64,000 bases of DNA from Pseudomonas putida (GTDB lineage Bacteria > Pseudomonadota > Gammaproteobacteria > Pseudomonadales > Pseudomonadaceae): assembly GCF_005080685.1 (NCBI RefSeq), contig NZ_CP039371.1:2294001-2358000 (forward strand). The letters are read 5' to 3'. This document shows, piece after piece, positions 43,252-52,973 of this stretch (position 1 is the stretch's first letter; each line of letters begins with the position of its first letter). Position numbers and translations under genes: made by a program. The notes under the pieces were generated by a model, which was not told where the DNA came from, did no database searches, and saw only the letters and a program-made list of their open reading frames with translations.

Positions 43252-44906
43252 ATGCGAACATCCATGCCCTCGGCCCATTGGTCGACATTCGTGACCTGAC
43301 CGTGCGCTTCGGCCAGGCGAGGCCGGTACTGCATGGCGTCAGCCTGCAGATCGAACGCGGCGAATGCCTGGCGATCGTCGGCGAATCGGGCTCGGGCAAG
43401 AGCGTGACCGCGCGTACCCTCGCGGGGCTCACCGGCAGGGGCGCGCAGATCGACGCGGCCAAACTGGCGTTCCAGGGTATCGACCTGCGTCGTCTCGACG
43501 AGCGTGCCTGGCAGCGGCTGCGCGGCGCCAGTATCGGTTTTGTCATGCAGGATGCGCTGGGCGCGCTGGACCCGCTGCGGCGGGTTGGCGCAGAGGTCGA
43601 GGAGCCGCTGCACCTGCACACGCAACTGAATGCCGAGGCGCGGCGCCTGCGGGTGCTTGAGCTATTGCGCGCGGTCGGCGTCCCGGAGCCTGAGCTGCGC
43701 GCCAGCCAGTACCCGTGGCAGTTGTCCGGCGGGCTTCGTCAGCGGGCGTTGATCGCGTCGGCGATTGCCTGCAATCCGCGGCTGATCATCGCCGACGAGC
43801 CGACCACGGCATTGGACGCCACGGTGCAGGCGCAAGTCATCGCCTTGCTGGAAAGCCTGCGGGCGGAGGAGAACGCTTTGCTGATGGTCAGCCATGACCT
43901 GTCGGTGGTCGCCCGCCTGGCCGATCGCGTGGTGGTGATGCACCACGGCGTGATCGTCGAGCAGGGCAGTACCGAGCAGGTGCTGCACGATCCACGGCAT
44001 GCCTACACCCGGTCGCTGTTGCGCGCCGCCCGGGCGGTGCATTTCCAGCCGCAGCGCCAGCCGCTGGCACCGGTGGCGCCGCAGGCAGTGCCAGCCGGTG
44101 AGGTGTTGCTGGAGGCGCGCTCGCTGAGCAAGTCTTTCGTCGGTCCGGACGGCCGTCGGCGGACGGTGCTCAAGCAGGCGTCGTTGCAGTTGCGTCGGGG
44201 CCAGACGCTGGGTGTGGTCGGTGAGTCCGGTTCCGGCAAGACCACCCTTACCCGACTGATTCTCGGTCTGGAAAACCCCGATAGCGGCGAGGTGTGGATC
44301 GCGGGGCAGCGTTGGTCGCAGCTCGATGCGGTACGCCAGCGCCAGGCCCGCCGGGCGGTGCAGGTGGTGTTCCAGGACCCGCAGAGTTCGTTCGATCCGC
44401 GCTACACCGTGCAGCGGGTGCTGTTCGAGGCATTGTCGGTTGCCGGGTTGCCGCGCAAGGCCTGGCGTAGCAAAGCCGAGCAATTGCTTGAACTGGTGCG
44501 CCTGGACGTGGCGGTGCTGTCGCGCCGGCCGATCGAGCTTTCCGGAGGGCAGCGCCAACGCATCGCCATCGCCCGGGCGCTGGCATGCGAGCCGCAGATC
44601 CTGATCTGCGATGAGCCGGTGTCGGCGCTGGATGTCTCGGTGCAGGCGCAGATTCTCGAACTGCTCGACGACCTCAAGCGGCGGCTGGGCCTGGCCTGCC
44701 TGTTCATCTCGCATGATCTGGGGGTCATCAATCATGTCAGCGAACGGGTACTGGTGATGAAGGACGGCGAAGTGGTGGAGTCGGGCTCCGTGCGTGCGGT
44801 GTTCGACCGCCCGGTCCATGCCTACACGCGTTCGCTGATCGCCGCGATCCCGACCCTCGACGCTGAATACCCGCCAGCCGAATTCTATCTGCAAGTTGCC
44901 ATCTGA
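43248..44906 (+). CDS. Fused dual ABC ATPase (DppD-DppF type), operon 1
   Basis: 552 residues with two nucleotide-binding domains. Domain 1 has Walker A GESGSGKSV (about residue 45), signature LSGGLRQRALIAS (about 160) and Walker B LIIADEPTTALD. Domain 2 has GESGSGKTTL (about 325), LSGGQRQRIAIARAL (about 430) and LICDEPVSALD. It powers the operon-1 importer. Ends 9 bases before the next monooxygenase gene. Confidence 0.93.
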   Translation: MNANIHALGPLVDIRDLTVRFGQARPVLHGVSLQIERGECLAIVGESGSGKSVTARTLAGLTGRGAQIDAAKLAFQGIDLRRLDERAWQRLRGASIGFVMQDALGALDPLRRVGAEVEEPLHLHTQLNAEARRLRVLELLRAVGVPEPELRASQYPWQLSGGLRQRALIASAIACNPRLIIADEPTTALDATVQAQVIALLESLRAEENALLMVSHDLSVVARLADRVVVMHHGVIVEQGSTEQVLHDPRHAYTRSLLRAARAVHFQPQRQPLAPVAPQAVPAGEVLLEARSLSKSFVGPDGRRRTVLKQASLQLRRGQTLGVVGESGSGKTTLTRLILGLENPDSGEVWIAGQRWSQLDAVRQRQARRAVQVVFQDPQSSFDPRYTVQRVLFEALSVAGLPRKAWRSKAEQLLELVRLDVAVLSRRPIELSGGQRQRIAIARALACEPQILICDEPVSALDVSVQAQILELLDDLKRRLGLACLFISHDLGVINHVSERVLVMKDGEVVESGSVRAVFDRPVHAYTRSLIAAIPTLDAEYPPAEFYLQVAI

Positions 44907-44915
44907 GGTCTGCAC

Positions 44916-46337
44916 ATGAGTGAGCACGCAAGGGCTTCAGCGCCCAAGCAGTTACACGTCAACCTGTTCGAAATGAATTGCGTCAGCCACATCGTGCACG
45001 GGCTCTGGGTGCATCCGCAGAACAACCGGCATCGCTTCAACGACCTGGACTACTGGACCGAGCTGGCCCAGCTGCTGGAATACGGCACCTTCGACGGGGT
45101 GTTCCTCGCCGACGTCATCGGCACCTACGATGCCTTTCGCGGTGGGCCTGAAACCGCACTGCGTGAAGGCATGCAGATTCCCAGCAATGACCCGTTGTTG
45201 GTGATTCCGGCGATGGCCGCGGTTACCCGCAACCTCGGTTTCGGCGCGACCTTTTCCACCACCTACGAGCCACCGTTTGCCTTCGCCCGGCGCATGAGCA
45301 CGCTGGACCACCTGACCAAGGGGCGAGTCGGCTGGAACATCGTCACTTCGTACCTGCCCAATGCCGCCCGCAATTTTGGCCACGACACCGAGGTGGTCCA
45401 CGATCACCGCTACGAAATCGCCGACGAGTACCTGGATGTCCTGTACAAGTTGTGGGAAGGCTCCTGGGATGACGATGCGGTGATCCAGGACCGCGAAAAG
45501 CGCATCTACACCGACCCGGCCAAGGTGCGCTACATCGACCACGTCGGCGAACACTTCAAGGTCGCCGGCCCGCATTTGTGCCAGCCTTCCCGGCAGCGCA
45601 CGCCGGTGCTGTTCCAGGCCACGGGATCGCCGGCCGGCATCGAGTTCGCTGGGCGGCATGCCGAAGTGGTGTTCACCGGGGGTATCGATACGGTGGCGGT
45701 CAGGGCCAATATCCAGGCGATGCGTGACAAGGCCATCGCCCACGAACGCGATCCGGCTGGGCTCAAGTTCATCGTCATGGCCGGGGTGATCGTCGGCCGC
45801 AGCGACGAGGAAGTCAGCCGCAAGCTCGACAGTTATCGCCAGTTGATGAGCGTCGAGGCCTCGTTGGCCCACGCCCAGGCTGCCGTGGATCTTACGGCCG
45901 TGCCGCGAGACACGTTGATCAGCGAGTTGATCGAGCGCAAGGTCGAGGGCTGGCAGAGCCTGTCGCGCTACAAGCCGCACTGGACGGTGGGTGCGGTGCT
46001 GGGGCAGCTGGAGGGTTTCAATCGCGAGCGTTTCTTCGTCGCCGGCACGCCGGAGGTGGTGGCCGATGAGATCGAGAAGTGGCTGGATGTGGATGGTATC
46101 GATGGGATCAACCTGCGCCAGTACCTGTCATTCGAAACGGCGCGGGACTTCATCGAACTGGTGATTCCGGAGCTGCGCCGACGCGGGCGCTTCCGCGAGC
46201 GCTACAGCGATGGCGAAACCCTGCGCGAGCGCCTGTTCGGCGCAGGCCGTGCGCGTTTGCCCGATGATCACTATGGCGCCCGCTACCGCGACCCTGGCGC
46301 ATTGCATCAGGCGGCCAGGCCGCTGCGTTTCGCCTGA
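44916..46337 (+). CDS. Second flavin-dependent monooxygenase (LLM class, DszA/NtaA family), operon 1
   Basis: 473 residues. HVNLFEMNCVSHIVHGLWVHP, TFDGVFLADVIGTYDAF, LTKGRVGWNIVTSYLPNAARNFG, RYEIADEYLDVLYKLWEG and PVLFQATGSPAGIEFAGRHAEVVFTGG are family landmarks. It differs clearly from the enzyme at 39840, so a different substrate or step is expected. Last gene of operon 1; a 16-bp inverted repeat follows. Confidence 0.92.
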   Translation: MSEHARASAPKQLHVNLFEMNCVSHIVHGLWVHPQNNRHRFNDLDYWTELAQLLEYGTFDGVFLADVIGTYDAFRGGPETALREGMQIPSNDPLLVIPAMAAVTRNLGFGATFSTTYEPPFAFARRMSTLDHLTKGRVGWNIVTSYLPNAARNFGHDTEVVHDHRYEIADEYLDVLYKLWEGSWDDDAVIQDREKRIYTDPAKVRYIDHVGEHFKVAGPHLCQPSRQRTPVLFQATGSPAGIEFAGRHAEVVFTGGIDTVAVRANIQAMRDKAIAHERDPAGLKFIVMAGVIVGRSDEEVSRKLDSYRQLMSVEASLAHAQAAVDLTAVPRDTLISELIERKVEGWQSLSRYKPHWTVGAVLGQLEGFNRERFFVAGTPEVVADEIEKWLDVDGIDGINLRQYLSFETARDFIELVIPELRRRGRFRERYSDGETLRERLFGAGRARLPDDHYGARYRDPGALHQAARPLRFA

Positions 46338-46345
46338 ATGTCGGG

Positions 46346-46400
46346 GCGAGTGTTGGCAAGCCAACAGCGACCGTGCAGATTGTCGCTTGGCAACACTCGC
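46346..46400. repeat. 16-bp inverted repeat between operons 1 and 2
   Basis: GCGAGTGTTGGCAAGC (46346-46361) returns inverted as GCTTGGCAACACTCGC (46385-46400) with one mismatch and a 23-base spacer. It could end operon 1. The spacer holds AACAG-N12-TTGT (46363-46384), a candidate activator site whose AACAG begins 75 bases before the -24 GG. Confidence 0.75.
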
Positions 46401-46436
46401 AAACCCGCAAAACCCGTGTTTACGGGCTGCAAAATG

Positions 46437-46452
46437 CGGCATGCCCTGTGCA
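46437..46452 (+). promoter_or_regulatory. Sigma-54 promoter of operon 2
   Basis: CGGCATGCCCTGTGCA: GG at 46438, GC at 46450, 10 bases between. Predicted transcription start about 24 bases before the ATG at 46487. Confidence 0.8.
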
Positions 46453-46486
46453 ATGGTCTGATCCCCGGACTAGAGGCATCAGGACC

Positions 46487-48163
46487 ATGCGCGAACCCGC
46501 TCCGTATTTGCAACTCCCTGGCAGGCCTGCGAGGTCGCTGCTCAAACACCTCCCGCTGATCGCGGTGGCCGCCGCGCTATTGGGCTGCGGGCAGGAAGGT
46601 ACCTCGGTGGCACGCAGTGACAAACCGGTGAGTGGCGGCACGTTGGTGTATGCCACCGACCGCGAGCCTACCTGCCTCGACCCCCATGTGGCGGGAGACA
46701 TGCCGCAGGTGTTCATCGGCCAGCAGTACCTCGATTCGTTGGTGTCGATGGATGACCAAGGGCAGATCGGCCCTTGGCTGGCAAAGCGTTGGGAAGTCTC
46801 CGCTGACGGGCTGTCGTACACCTTCCACCTGCGCAACGACGTGCATTTCACTGACGGCACGCCGTTCAACGCCGCAGCGGTCAAGGCCAACCTCGACCAC
46901 ATGGCCAATCCGAAAACCCAGTCCAGCACCGCGGGCGGCTACATTCGCCAGTACCGCAGCACCGAGGTCATCGACAACGACACGGCGGTGGTGCATCTGG
47001 CCACCCCCTACGCGGCGTTTCTGGAAGTGCTGGCCCAGGGGTTTCTCGGCATCGAATCGCCCACCGCGCTGCAGCGACCACGCGATGTGAACTGCGAGAG
47101 CCCGGTTGGCAGCGGGCCGTTCAAGATCGTGCGCTGGGACCGGCAGAGCCAGGTCGAACTGGTGCGCAATCCCGATTACAACTGGGCGCCACCGACCGCT
47201 AAGCACCAGGGGCCGGCCTGGCTTGATCGGGTGATCTGGAAGTTCATCCAGGAGCCCTCGGTGCGCTTCGCCTCGCTGCAGGCGGGGGAGGTGGACGTCA
47301 TCGAGGCGCTGCCGCCGGAGTCCCACGAAGCCGCACGGCGCAACCCCGATCTGCAATTGCTGATCGCCCAGCGCCCGGGCAATCCCACCAACGGCACGTT
47401 GAACATTACCCGGGCGCCCTTCAACGACCTGCGCGTGCGTGAAGCATTCGTGCGCAGCGCCGATATCGACGGCGCGCTGAAGAGCGTCTATTTCAACGAG
47501 TTTCCACGCGCCGGTGGGCCGTTGAGCCCGGCCACGCGCTTCTACAGCCCGGCCTACCAGCATGCCCAGGACTACGATCCGAGCCGGGCGGCACGCCTGC
47601 TCGACGAGGCCGGTTGGACCCAGCGCGACAGCGACGGATATCGCATCAAGGACGGCAAGCGCCTGAGCGTGCATGCGGTGATGGGCAACCGCACACCCCC
47701 TTCGGAATACACCCTGTGGGAGCAGGTGCAGGCGACCACCCGGCAGGTCGGTTTCGAACTGATCATCGACCAGATGAGTGACGTGCTGGCCACCAAGCGC
47801 CAGGCCGACTGGGACTACGACATCCGCCTGGGTTACTGGAACACCAATACTGCCGATGTGTTGCGGATCATCTTCGGCGCCGACTTCATCCAGCCTGCCG
47901 GCGTTGGCGGCTACCACCAGAACACCGCCGGCTACACCGACCCGACCTTCGAACGGTTGGTACAGCAGGCGCTGGTGACCCAGGACCCGGAGCAGCGTGG
48001 CGCGCTGTACGACAAGGCCCAGCAGATCGCGTCCAGCCAGTACCTGCAACTGACCACCTACCCGCAGAGCACCCGGCTGGGCATCTACAAGACCACCCAG
48101 GGCGTGCGCCTCGAGCCCTCTCTGGCGGTGACCTATCTCTACGACGCATGGGTGAACAAATGA
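46487..48163 (+). CDS. ABC transporter substrate-binding lipoprotein (SBP family 5), operon 2
   Basis: 558 residues from MREPAPYLQL (46487); the frame stays open 38 codons upstream but across the promoter. Lipobox ALLGCGQ. Family-5 features are GGTLVYATDREPTCLDPHV, LVSMDDQGQIGPWLAKRWEVSADGLSYTFHLR, VGSGPFKIVRWDRQSQ, LNITRAPFNDLRVREAFVRS and AARLLDEAGWTQRD. It is a paralogue of the protein at 35895, with its own transport operon, which points to a related but different ligand. Confidence 0.92.
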   Translation: MREPAPYLQLPGRPARSLLKHLPLIAVAAALLGCGQEGTSVARSDKPVSGGTLVYATDREPTCLDPHVAGDMPQVFIGQQYLDSLVSMDDQGQIGPWLAKRWEVSADGLSYTFHLRNDVHFTDGTPFNAAAVKANLDHMANPKTQSSTAGGYIRQYRSTEVIDNDTAVVHLATPYAAFLEVLAQGFLGIESPTALQRPRDVNCESPVGSGPFKIVRWDRQSQVELVRNPDYNWAPPTAKHQGPAWLDRVIWKFIQEPSVRFASLQAGEVDVIEALPPESHEAARRNPDLQLLIAQRPGNPTNGTLNITRAPFNDLRVREAFVRSADIDGALKSVYFNEFPRAGGPLSPATRFYSPAYQHAQDYDPSRAARLLDEAGWTQRDSDGYRIKDGKRLSVHAVMGNRTPPSEYTLWEQVQATTRQVGFELIIDQMSDVLATKRQADWDYDIRLGYWNTNTADVLRIIFGADFIQPAGVGGYHQNTAGYTDPTFERLVQQALVTQDPEQRGALYDKAQQIASSQYLQLTTYPQSTRLGIYKTTQGVRLEPSLAVTYLYDAWVNK

Positions 48164-49152
48164 CCAATGCCATTTCCAAGGAGGCGCCGGCCAGCCCCCG
48201 CCGCGAGCGTCTGCAACAGTTGGGCCGTCGCGCCCTGTGGCGTCTGGGCGGCGGGATCCTGGTGCTGTGGGCAGTCGCGACGCTGACCTTCTTCGCCCTG
48301 CGCCTGATGCCGGGCGACCCGGTCCAGGCCATCCTCGGTGGCCCCAGCGGCAACCCGACCCCTGAAACCATCGCCGAGGCGACACGTGAGTACGGCTTGG
48401 ACAAACCGTTGCCGGTGCAATACGCGCTGTACCTGGGGCGTCTGCTGCAAGGCGATCTGGGCGTGTCCTATTCGCAGCATCTGCCCGTGACGCGTGTGCT
48501 GGCCGAGCAGTCGTGGCCGACCCTGGAACTGACGTTCTGCGCGTTGGCGCTGTCCTGGCTGCTGGTACTGGCGCTGACGGTGTTGACCGCCGGGCGGCGG
48601 CGTTGGGTCGGCAGCCTGGCGTCGCTCGCCGAAACCCTGTCGGCCGCCTTGCCGCACTTCTGGCTCGGCATTTTGCTGCTGGCGGTGTTTGCCTTCGGCC
48701 TGCGCTGGTTTCCTCCGGCCGGCAGCGATGGTTGGCGCACCCTGGTGCTACCGGCGTTCGCGCTGGCGATTCCGCTGGCGGGTTTCATTGCCCAAGTCAC
48801 CCGTGAGTCGCTCGACCTGACGCTCGAACAGCCCTTCGTGCTGACTGCCCGCACGCGCGGGCTGAGCGACGTCGCGGTGCGCTTCAAGCACGCACTGCGG
48901 CATGCCGTACTGCCGGGGATTTCGCTGTCTGGCTGGGCCATCGGCGCGTTGATAAGCGGTGCGGTGGTGATCGAAGTGATCTTTTCCCGCAAGGGCCTGG
49001 GCCGTCAGCTGTTCCAGGCGGTACAGGCCCAGGACCTGCCCTTGACCATCGGCATCAGCCTGGTGGTCGCCGCCGGTTACGTGCTGGCCAACATCCTGGT
49101 CGATCTGCTGTACCAGTGGGTCGATCCTCGTCAACAGGGGAGCGTGGCATGA
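48160..49152 (+). CDS. ABC transporter permease, DppB type, operon 2
   Basis: 330 residues. The start at 48160 (MTNAISKEAP) overlaps the previous stop by ATGA; another ATG four codons upstream is less fitting. Six helices; WRLGGGILVLWAVATLTFFAL, MPGDPVQAILGGPSGNPTPE and TARTRGLSDVAVRFKHALRHA mark the DppB family. Confidence 0.92.
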   Translation: MTNAISKEAPASPRRERLQQLGRRALWRLGGGILVLWAVATLTFFALRLMPGDPVQAILGGPSGNPTPETIAEATREYGLDKPLPVQYALYLGRLLQGDLGVSYSQHLPVTRVLAEQSWPTLELTFCALALSWLLVLALTVLTAGRRRWVGSLASLAETLSAALPHFWLGILLLAVFAFGLRWFPPAGSDGWRTLVLPAFALAIPLAGFIAQVTRESLDLTLEQPFVLTARTRGLSDVAVRFKHALRHAVLPGISLSGWAIGALISGAVVIEVIFSRKGLGRQLFQAVQAQDLPLTIGISLVVAAGYVLANILVDLLYQWVDPRQQGSVA

Positions 49153-50009
49153 GCGAATTGACCTTGGACACCTCGTTGCCAGCCCTGCGTGTGCAACGTA
49201 CCGCCCGCCGTGTGCGCGTCGGGCCGCTGTTGGCAGTGACCTTTCTGCTGCTGGTGATCGCTGCCGCCATCGCGCCGCAATGGTTCGCCCACAGCGATCC
49301 GTTGGCCATCGTGCCGCGCGATGCGTTCCATCCGCCGAGTTGGGAGCACTGGTTCGGCACCGACCAGTCGGGCCGCGATATCTTTTCCCGGGTCATTCAC
49401 GGGACCCGACAGTCACTGTTCATTGGCCTGGCAGCGACCGCCATCGCCATGAGCATCGCCATCGTGCTGGGCCTCGTCGGCGGGCTGGGCGGGGCGCGGA
49501 TGGACCGTGGCGTGGGCTGGTTGCTGGAAGTGCTGTTCGCGTTTCCGAGCCTGATCCTGGCGTTGTTGTTCGTGGCGATCTTCGGCAGCGGCATCGGCCC
49601 GTTGATCGTCGCCACCGGGCTCGGCGGAGCACCCGGCTATGCGCGGATGGTCCGTGGTCAGGTGCTGGCGGTACGCAATGCCGGCTACATCGAGGCGGCA
49701 CGGGCGCTGGGGCACGCGCCGCTGCGCATCATCACCCGGCAACTGCTGCCCAACGCCATGCGGCCGTTGATCGTGACCATCACCATGGGTGTCGGCCAGG
49801 CCATCGTCTGGGCATCGGCCCTGAGCTTCCTGGGGCTGGGCGCCCGCCCACCGGCACCTGAGTGGGGAACCATGCTGTCGATGGGCCGCGATTTCATCGC
49901 CAATGCCTGGTGGCTGACCTTCTTCCCGGGGCTGTTCATCGTCCTGACCACCCTGTCGACCACCGTCGCCGGTCGCTATCTGCAACAACGCCTGGAGGGC
50001 CGCCTGTGA
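49149..50009 (+). CDS. ABC transporter permease, DppC type, operon 2
   Basis: 286 residues from MSELTLDTSL (49149), ATGA overlap with the preceding gene. Landmarks: HWFGTDQSGRDIFSRVIHGTRQSL, EVLFAFPSLILALLFVAIFGSG, GYIEAARALGHAPLRIITRQLLPNA, LSFLGLGARPPAPEWGTM. Forms the membrane channel with the previous product. Confidence 0.93.
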   Translation: MSELTLDTSLPALRVQRTARRVRVGPLLAVTFLLLVIAAAIAPQWFAHSDPLAIVPRDAFHPPSWEHWFGTDQSGRDIFSRVIHGTRQSLFIGLAATAIAMSIAIVLGLVGGLGGARMDRGVGWLLEVLFAFPSLILALLFVAIFGSGIGPLIVATGLGGAPGYARMVRGQVLAVRNAGYIEAARALGHAPLRIITRQLLPNAMRPLIVTITMGVGQAIVWASALSFLGLGARPPAPEWGTMLSMGRDFIANAWWLTFFPGLFIVLTTLSTTVAGRYLQQRLEGRL

Positions 50010-51724
50010 TGAGCGAGTTGAAACGTTTGATCGTCGAGGGACTGTCCATCGAGTTCGCCGGGCAGTCGGTGGTGCGCGATGTGTCGTTCACCCTCGAGCC
50101 GGGCAAGACCTTGGCGCTGGTCGGCGAGTCCGGCTCTGGCAAGAGCGTCACTGCCCGCAGCCTGATTGGCCTGGCGGGCGAGGGCGCGCGCGTTACCGCG
50201 CGCCGCCTGAGCTATGCCGGCCGCGATCTGCTGAGCCTGTCCGAACGAGGCTGGCGGGCGCTGCGCGGCAAGGACATCGGCTTCGTGCTGCAGGACGCAC
50301 TGGTGTCCTTGGACCCGTTGCGGCCGGTGGGCAAGGAAATTCTCGAGGTATTGCAGACGCACCGCTGGGGCGACAAGCACAGCCGCGGCGAACGGGTCAT
50401 CGAGCTGCTGGAAACCGTCGGTGTGCCCGAGCCACGGCTGCGCGCCCGCCAGCGTCCGGATCAGTTGTCCGGCGGCCTGCGCCAGCGTGCGTTGATCGCC
50501 AGCGCCTTGGCCCTGAATCCTGGCCTGGTCATCGCCGATGAGCCGACCACTGCCCTGGATGCCACGGTGCAGGCGCAGATCCTCGACGTGCTGCAAAAGA
50601 TCAAGGCGCAGGGCAACTCGCTGTTGATCATCAGCCATGACCTGGGGGTCGTCGCGCAACTGGCCGATGAAGTGCTGGTGCTACGCCACGGTGAAGTGGT
50701 GGAGCAGGGGCCGATGGAGCAGGTGCTGCGCACGCCGCGGCATCCGTATACCCGCGCGCTGCTGGACGCGGTGCCCGCCGAGCATGCCCGCGGCACGCGG
50801 CTTTCACCGGGGCAGGCCGACGCAGTGGCAACGTACCGGGCCAAGCGTGACGCGCCGGTACTGCTCAAGGCCGAGGGGCTGGGCAAGCGCTATGTCGGCC
50901 CTGATCAGGTGGTGCGCCAGGTGGTCGAGGGTGTCGGCTTCGAGCTGCGCGCCGGCAGAACCCTGGGCATCGTCGGCGAGTCCGGGTCGGGCAAGACCAC
51001 GGTGGCGCGGATCGCCCTGGGCCTGTTGCAACCGGATGCCGGTGAGGTGCGTTTTCTCGGGCGGCCATGGTCGGTTGCAGGCCACGGGCATGTGGAGGAA
51101 AAGGACCGTCGCTTGCACCGGCGCGATATCAGCGTGATCTACCAGGATCCGTTGAGCTCGTTCGACCCGCGCTGGAGCGTTGGGCAGATCCTGGCCGATG
51201 CGCTGGATGTCGCGGGCGTCGAGGTCAGCCAGCAAGCGGCCAGGGTCGCTCGGCTGTTGCAACAGGTACGGCTACCGGCAGCGTTGGCCAGCCGTCGGCC
51301 GCTGCAACTGTCCGGCGGCCAGCGCCAGCGGGTGGCGATTGCCCGGGCCATCGCCAGCAACCCGAAAGTGATCATCTGCGACGAGCCTGTCTCGGCCCTG
51401 GACGTTTCGGTGCAGGCCCAGGTGCTCGATCTGCTGGCCGACCTGCAGGCCTCGCTCGGGCTGGCCTATCTGTTCATTTCCCACGACCTGGGCGTGATCC
51501 GCCACGTCAGCGACGACGTGCTGGTGATGCGTCACGGCCAGGTCGTGGAAAGCGCGGACGTCGACACGCTTTTCGACCACCCACAGCACGAATACACCCG
51601 GCGTCTGCTCGGGGCGGTACCGCGTCTGCCGGGCTCCGGCAGCACGTTGGTGGTCCCGCCGCTGGAGCCAGAGCACCCGGCGTGGCTGTTCGATGAATCC
51701 CGTCTTTGGAAAATCGCCATCTAG
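50009..51724 (+). CDS. Fused dual ABC ATPase (DppD-DppF type), operon 2
   Basis: 571 residues from MSELKRLIVEG (50009, TGATG overlap). Two nucleotide-binding domains: GESGSGKSV (about residue 38), LSGGLRQRALIAS (about 152), LVIADEPTTALD; then GESGSGKTTV (about 322), LSGGQRQRVAIARAI (about 433), IICDEPVSALD. Energises the operon-2 importer. The linker between domains is longer than in the operon-1 protein. Confidence 0.93.
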   Translation: MSELKRLIVEGLSIEFAGQSVVRDVSFTLEPGKTLALVGESGSGKSVTARSLIGLAGEGARVTARRLSYAGRDLLSLSERGWRALRGKDIGFVLQDALVSLDPLRPVGKEILEVLQTHRWGDKHSRGERVIELLETVGVPEPRLRARQRPDQLSGGLRQRALIASALALNPGLVIADEPTTALDATVQAQILDVLQKIKAQGNSLLIISHDLGVVAQLADEVLVLRHGEVVEQGPMEQVLRTPRHPYTRALLDAVPAEHARGTRLSPGQADAVATYRAKRDAPVLLKAEGLGKRYVGPDQVVRQVVEGVGFELRAGRTLGIVGESGSGKTTVARIALGLLQPDAGEVRFLGRPWSVAGHGHVEEKDRRLHRRDISVIYQDPLSSFDPRWSVGQILADALDVAGVEVSQQAARVARLLQQVRLPAALASRRPLQLSGGQRQRVAIARAIASNPKVIICDEPVSALDVSVQAQVLDLLADLQASLGLAYLFISHDLGVIRHVSDDVLVMRHGQVVESADVDTLFDHPQHEYTRRLLGAVPRLPGSGSTLVVPPLEPEHPAWLFDESRLWKIAI

Positions 51725-51756
51725 TTTGCGTTTAGCCCCTTGCACAAGGAACTGTC

Positions 51757-52965
51757 ATGAGTACGTTGTCTGCTGTAGCCCAACCCGCCGTCATCACCGT
51801 CGAAGAACTCAACGCCCGTGCCGATCGACTGTTGCCGCAGATTGCCGCTGGCGCCGCGCAACGGGAGCGCGAGCGGCAATTGCCGTTCGAGGCGGTGGCG
51901 CAGATCGCCGCCGCTGGGTTGTTCACCACGCGTATCCCTACGCGCTACGGTGGTGCAGGTGGTTCGGTCAAGGATGTGATCGCGCTGCTGATCCGCATCG
52001 CTTCGGCCGACTCCAACGTCGCCCAGGCGCTGCGCCCCGGTTTCGGTTTCGTCGAAGGCTTGCTGGCGTCCCGTGCCGAAGACGCCGAGGCCGAGCGTGA
52101 GCGTTGGTTCGCCCGTTATCTGGACGGCGCGGTGGTCGGCAATGCCGGCTGGGAAGTCGGCGGTGCGAACGGTTCGATCAGTGCCCGGATCGTGCGTGAT
52201 GGCGACAACTATCGCGCCAGCGGCAGCAAGTACTACAGCACGGGCTCGCTGTATGCCGACTGGGTCAGCGCGGTGGCGTTGGACGAGAACGAGCAGCCGG
52301 TGTCGTTCATCTTGCCGCGTGACCGGCAAGGCCTGGAGCTGCTGGACGATTTCGATGCCATGGGCCAGCGCCTGACGGCCAGCGGCACCACCCATTTGCG
52401 CGATGTGCTTGTAAGGCCCGAGGAGATCCGGACACGCACCGTCGAGGAAGGCAAACGGACCATCGTCACGCCGTTCCTGCAACTGTTCCTCGCCTCGGTC
52501 GAAGCCGGAATCGCCCGCAATGCACTGAATGATGCGGTCGCTTTCGCCAACCAGCATGCAAGGCCGATCAAGCACAGCAGCGCCAGCCGTTCGGTGGACG
52601 ATCCGTATGTCGAACTGAGCGTGGGCGATGTCTCGGCCCGGGCGTTTACCGCCGAGGCGGTGGTGCTGCGTGCGGCAGAGTCCATCGATCGGGCGTGGGC
52701 GTCGGATCTGGACCCGCAGGCAGTCGACCAGGCTGCGGTGGATGTGGCCCAGGCCCAGTACATCGCTGCCGAGTCCGCGTTGAAGGCTGCCGAACTGGTG
52801 TTCGATGTTGGCGGCGCCTCCACCACCGGCCGCAGTCATAACCTCGATCGCCACTGGCGCAACGCCCGTACCGTGGCCAACCACAACCCGCGCCAATGGA
52901 AGGCGGCGGCTGTGGGGGCCTGGCAGCTCAAGGGCACGCCGCCACCGACATCGGGGTTGTTCTGA
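51757..52965 (+). CDS. Acyl-CoA dehydrogenase-like flavin monooxygenase (DszC/SfnB family), intact paralogue
   Basis: 402 residues; CAAGGAACTGTC before the ATG. Landmarks: LNARADRLLPQIAAGAAQRE, LFTTRIPTRYGGAGGSVKDV, ASADSNVAQALRPGFGFVE, YYSTGSLYADWVSAVAL, DDFDAMGQRLTASGTTHL, VFDVGGASTTGRSHNLDRHWRN. Members use FMNH2 and O2 to oxidise sulfones, thiophenes or alkyl sulfur compounds rather than acyl-CoA. It could replace the frameshifted copy at 38570. Confidence 0.9.
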   Translation: MSTLSAVAQPAVITVEELNARADRLLPQIAAGAAQRERERQLPFEAVAQIAAAGLFTTRIPTRYGGAGGSVKDVIALLIRIASADSNVAQALRPGFGFVEGLLASRAEDAEAERERWFARYLDGAVVGNAGWEVGGANGSISARIVRDGDNYRASGSKYYSTGSLYADWVSAVALDENEQPVSFILPRDRQGLELLDDFDAMGQRLTASGTTHLRDVLVRPEEIRTRTVEEGKRTIVTPFLQLFLASVEAGIARNALNDAVAFANQHARPIKHSSASRSVDDPYVELSVGDVSARAFTAEAVVLRAAESIDRAWASDLDPQAVDQAAVDVAQAQYIAAESALKAAELVFDVGGASTTGRSHNLDRHWRNARTVANHNPRQWKAAAVGAWQLKGTPPPTSGLF

Positions 52966-52973
52966 TCCGGGCC

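Noticed and set aside
46577..48385. Minus-strand 602-codon ORF opposite the operon-2 binding protein
   Set aside because: Antisense shadow of a real gene with Arg/His/Gln-rich composition and no recognisable fold.
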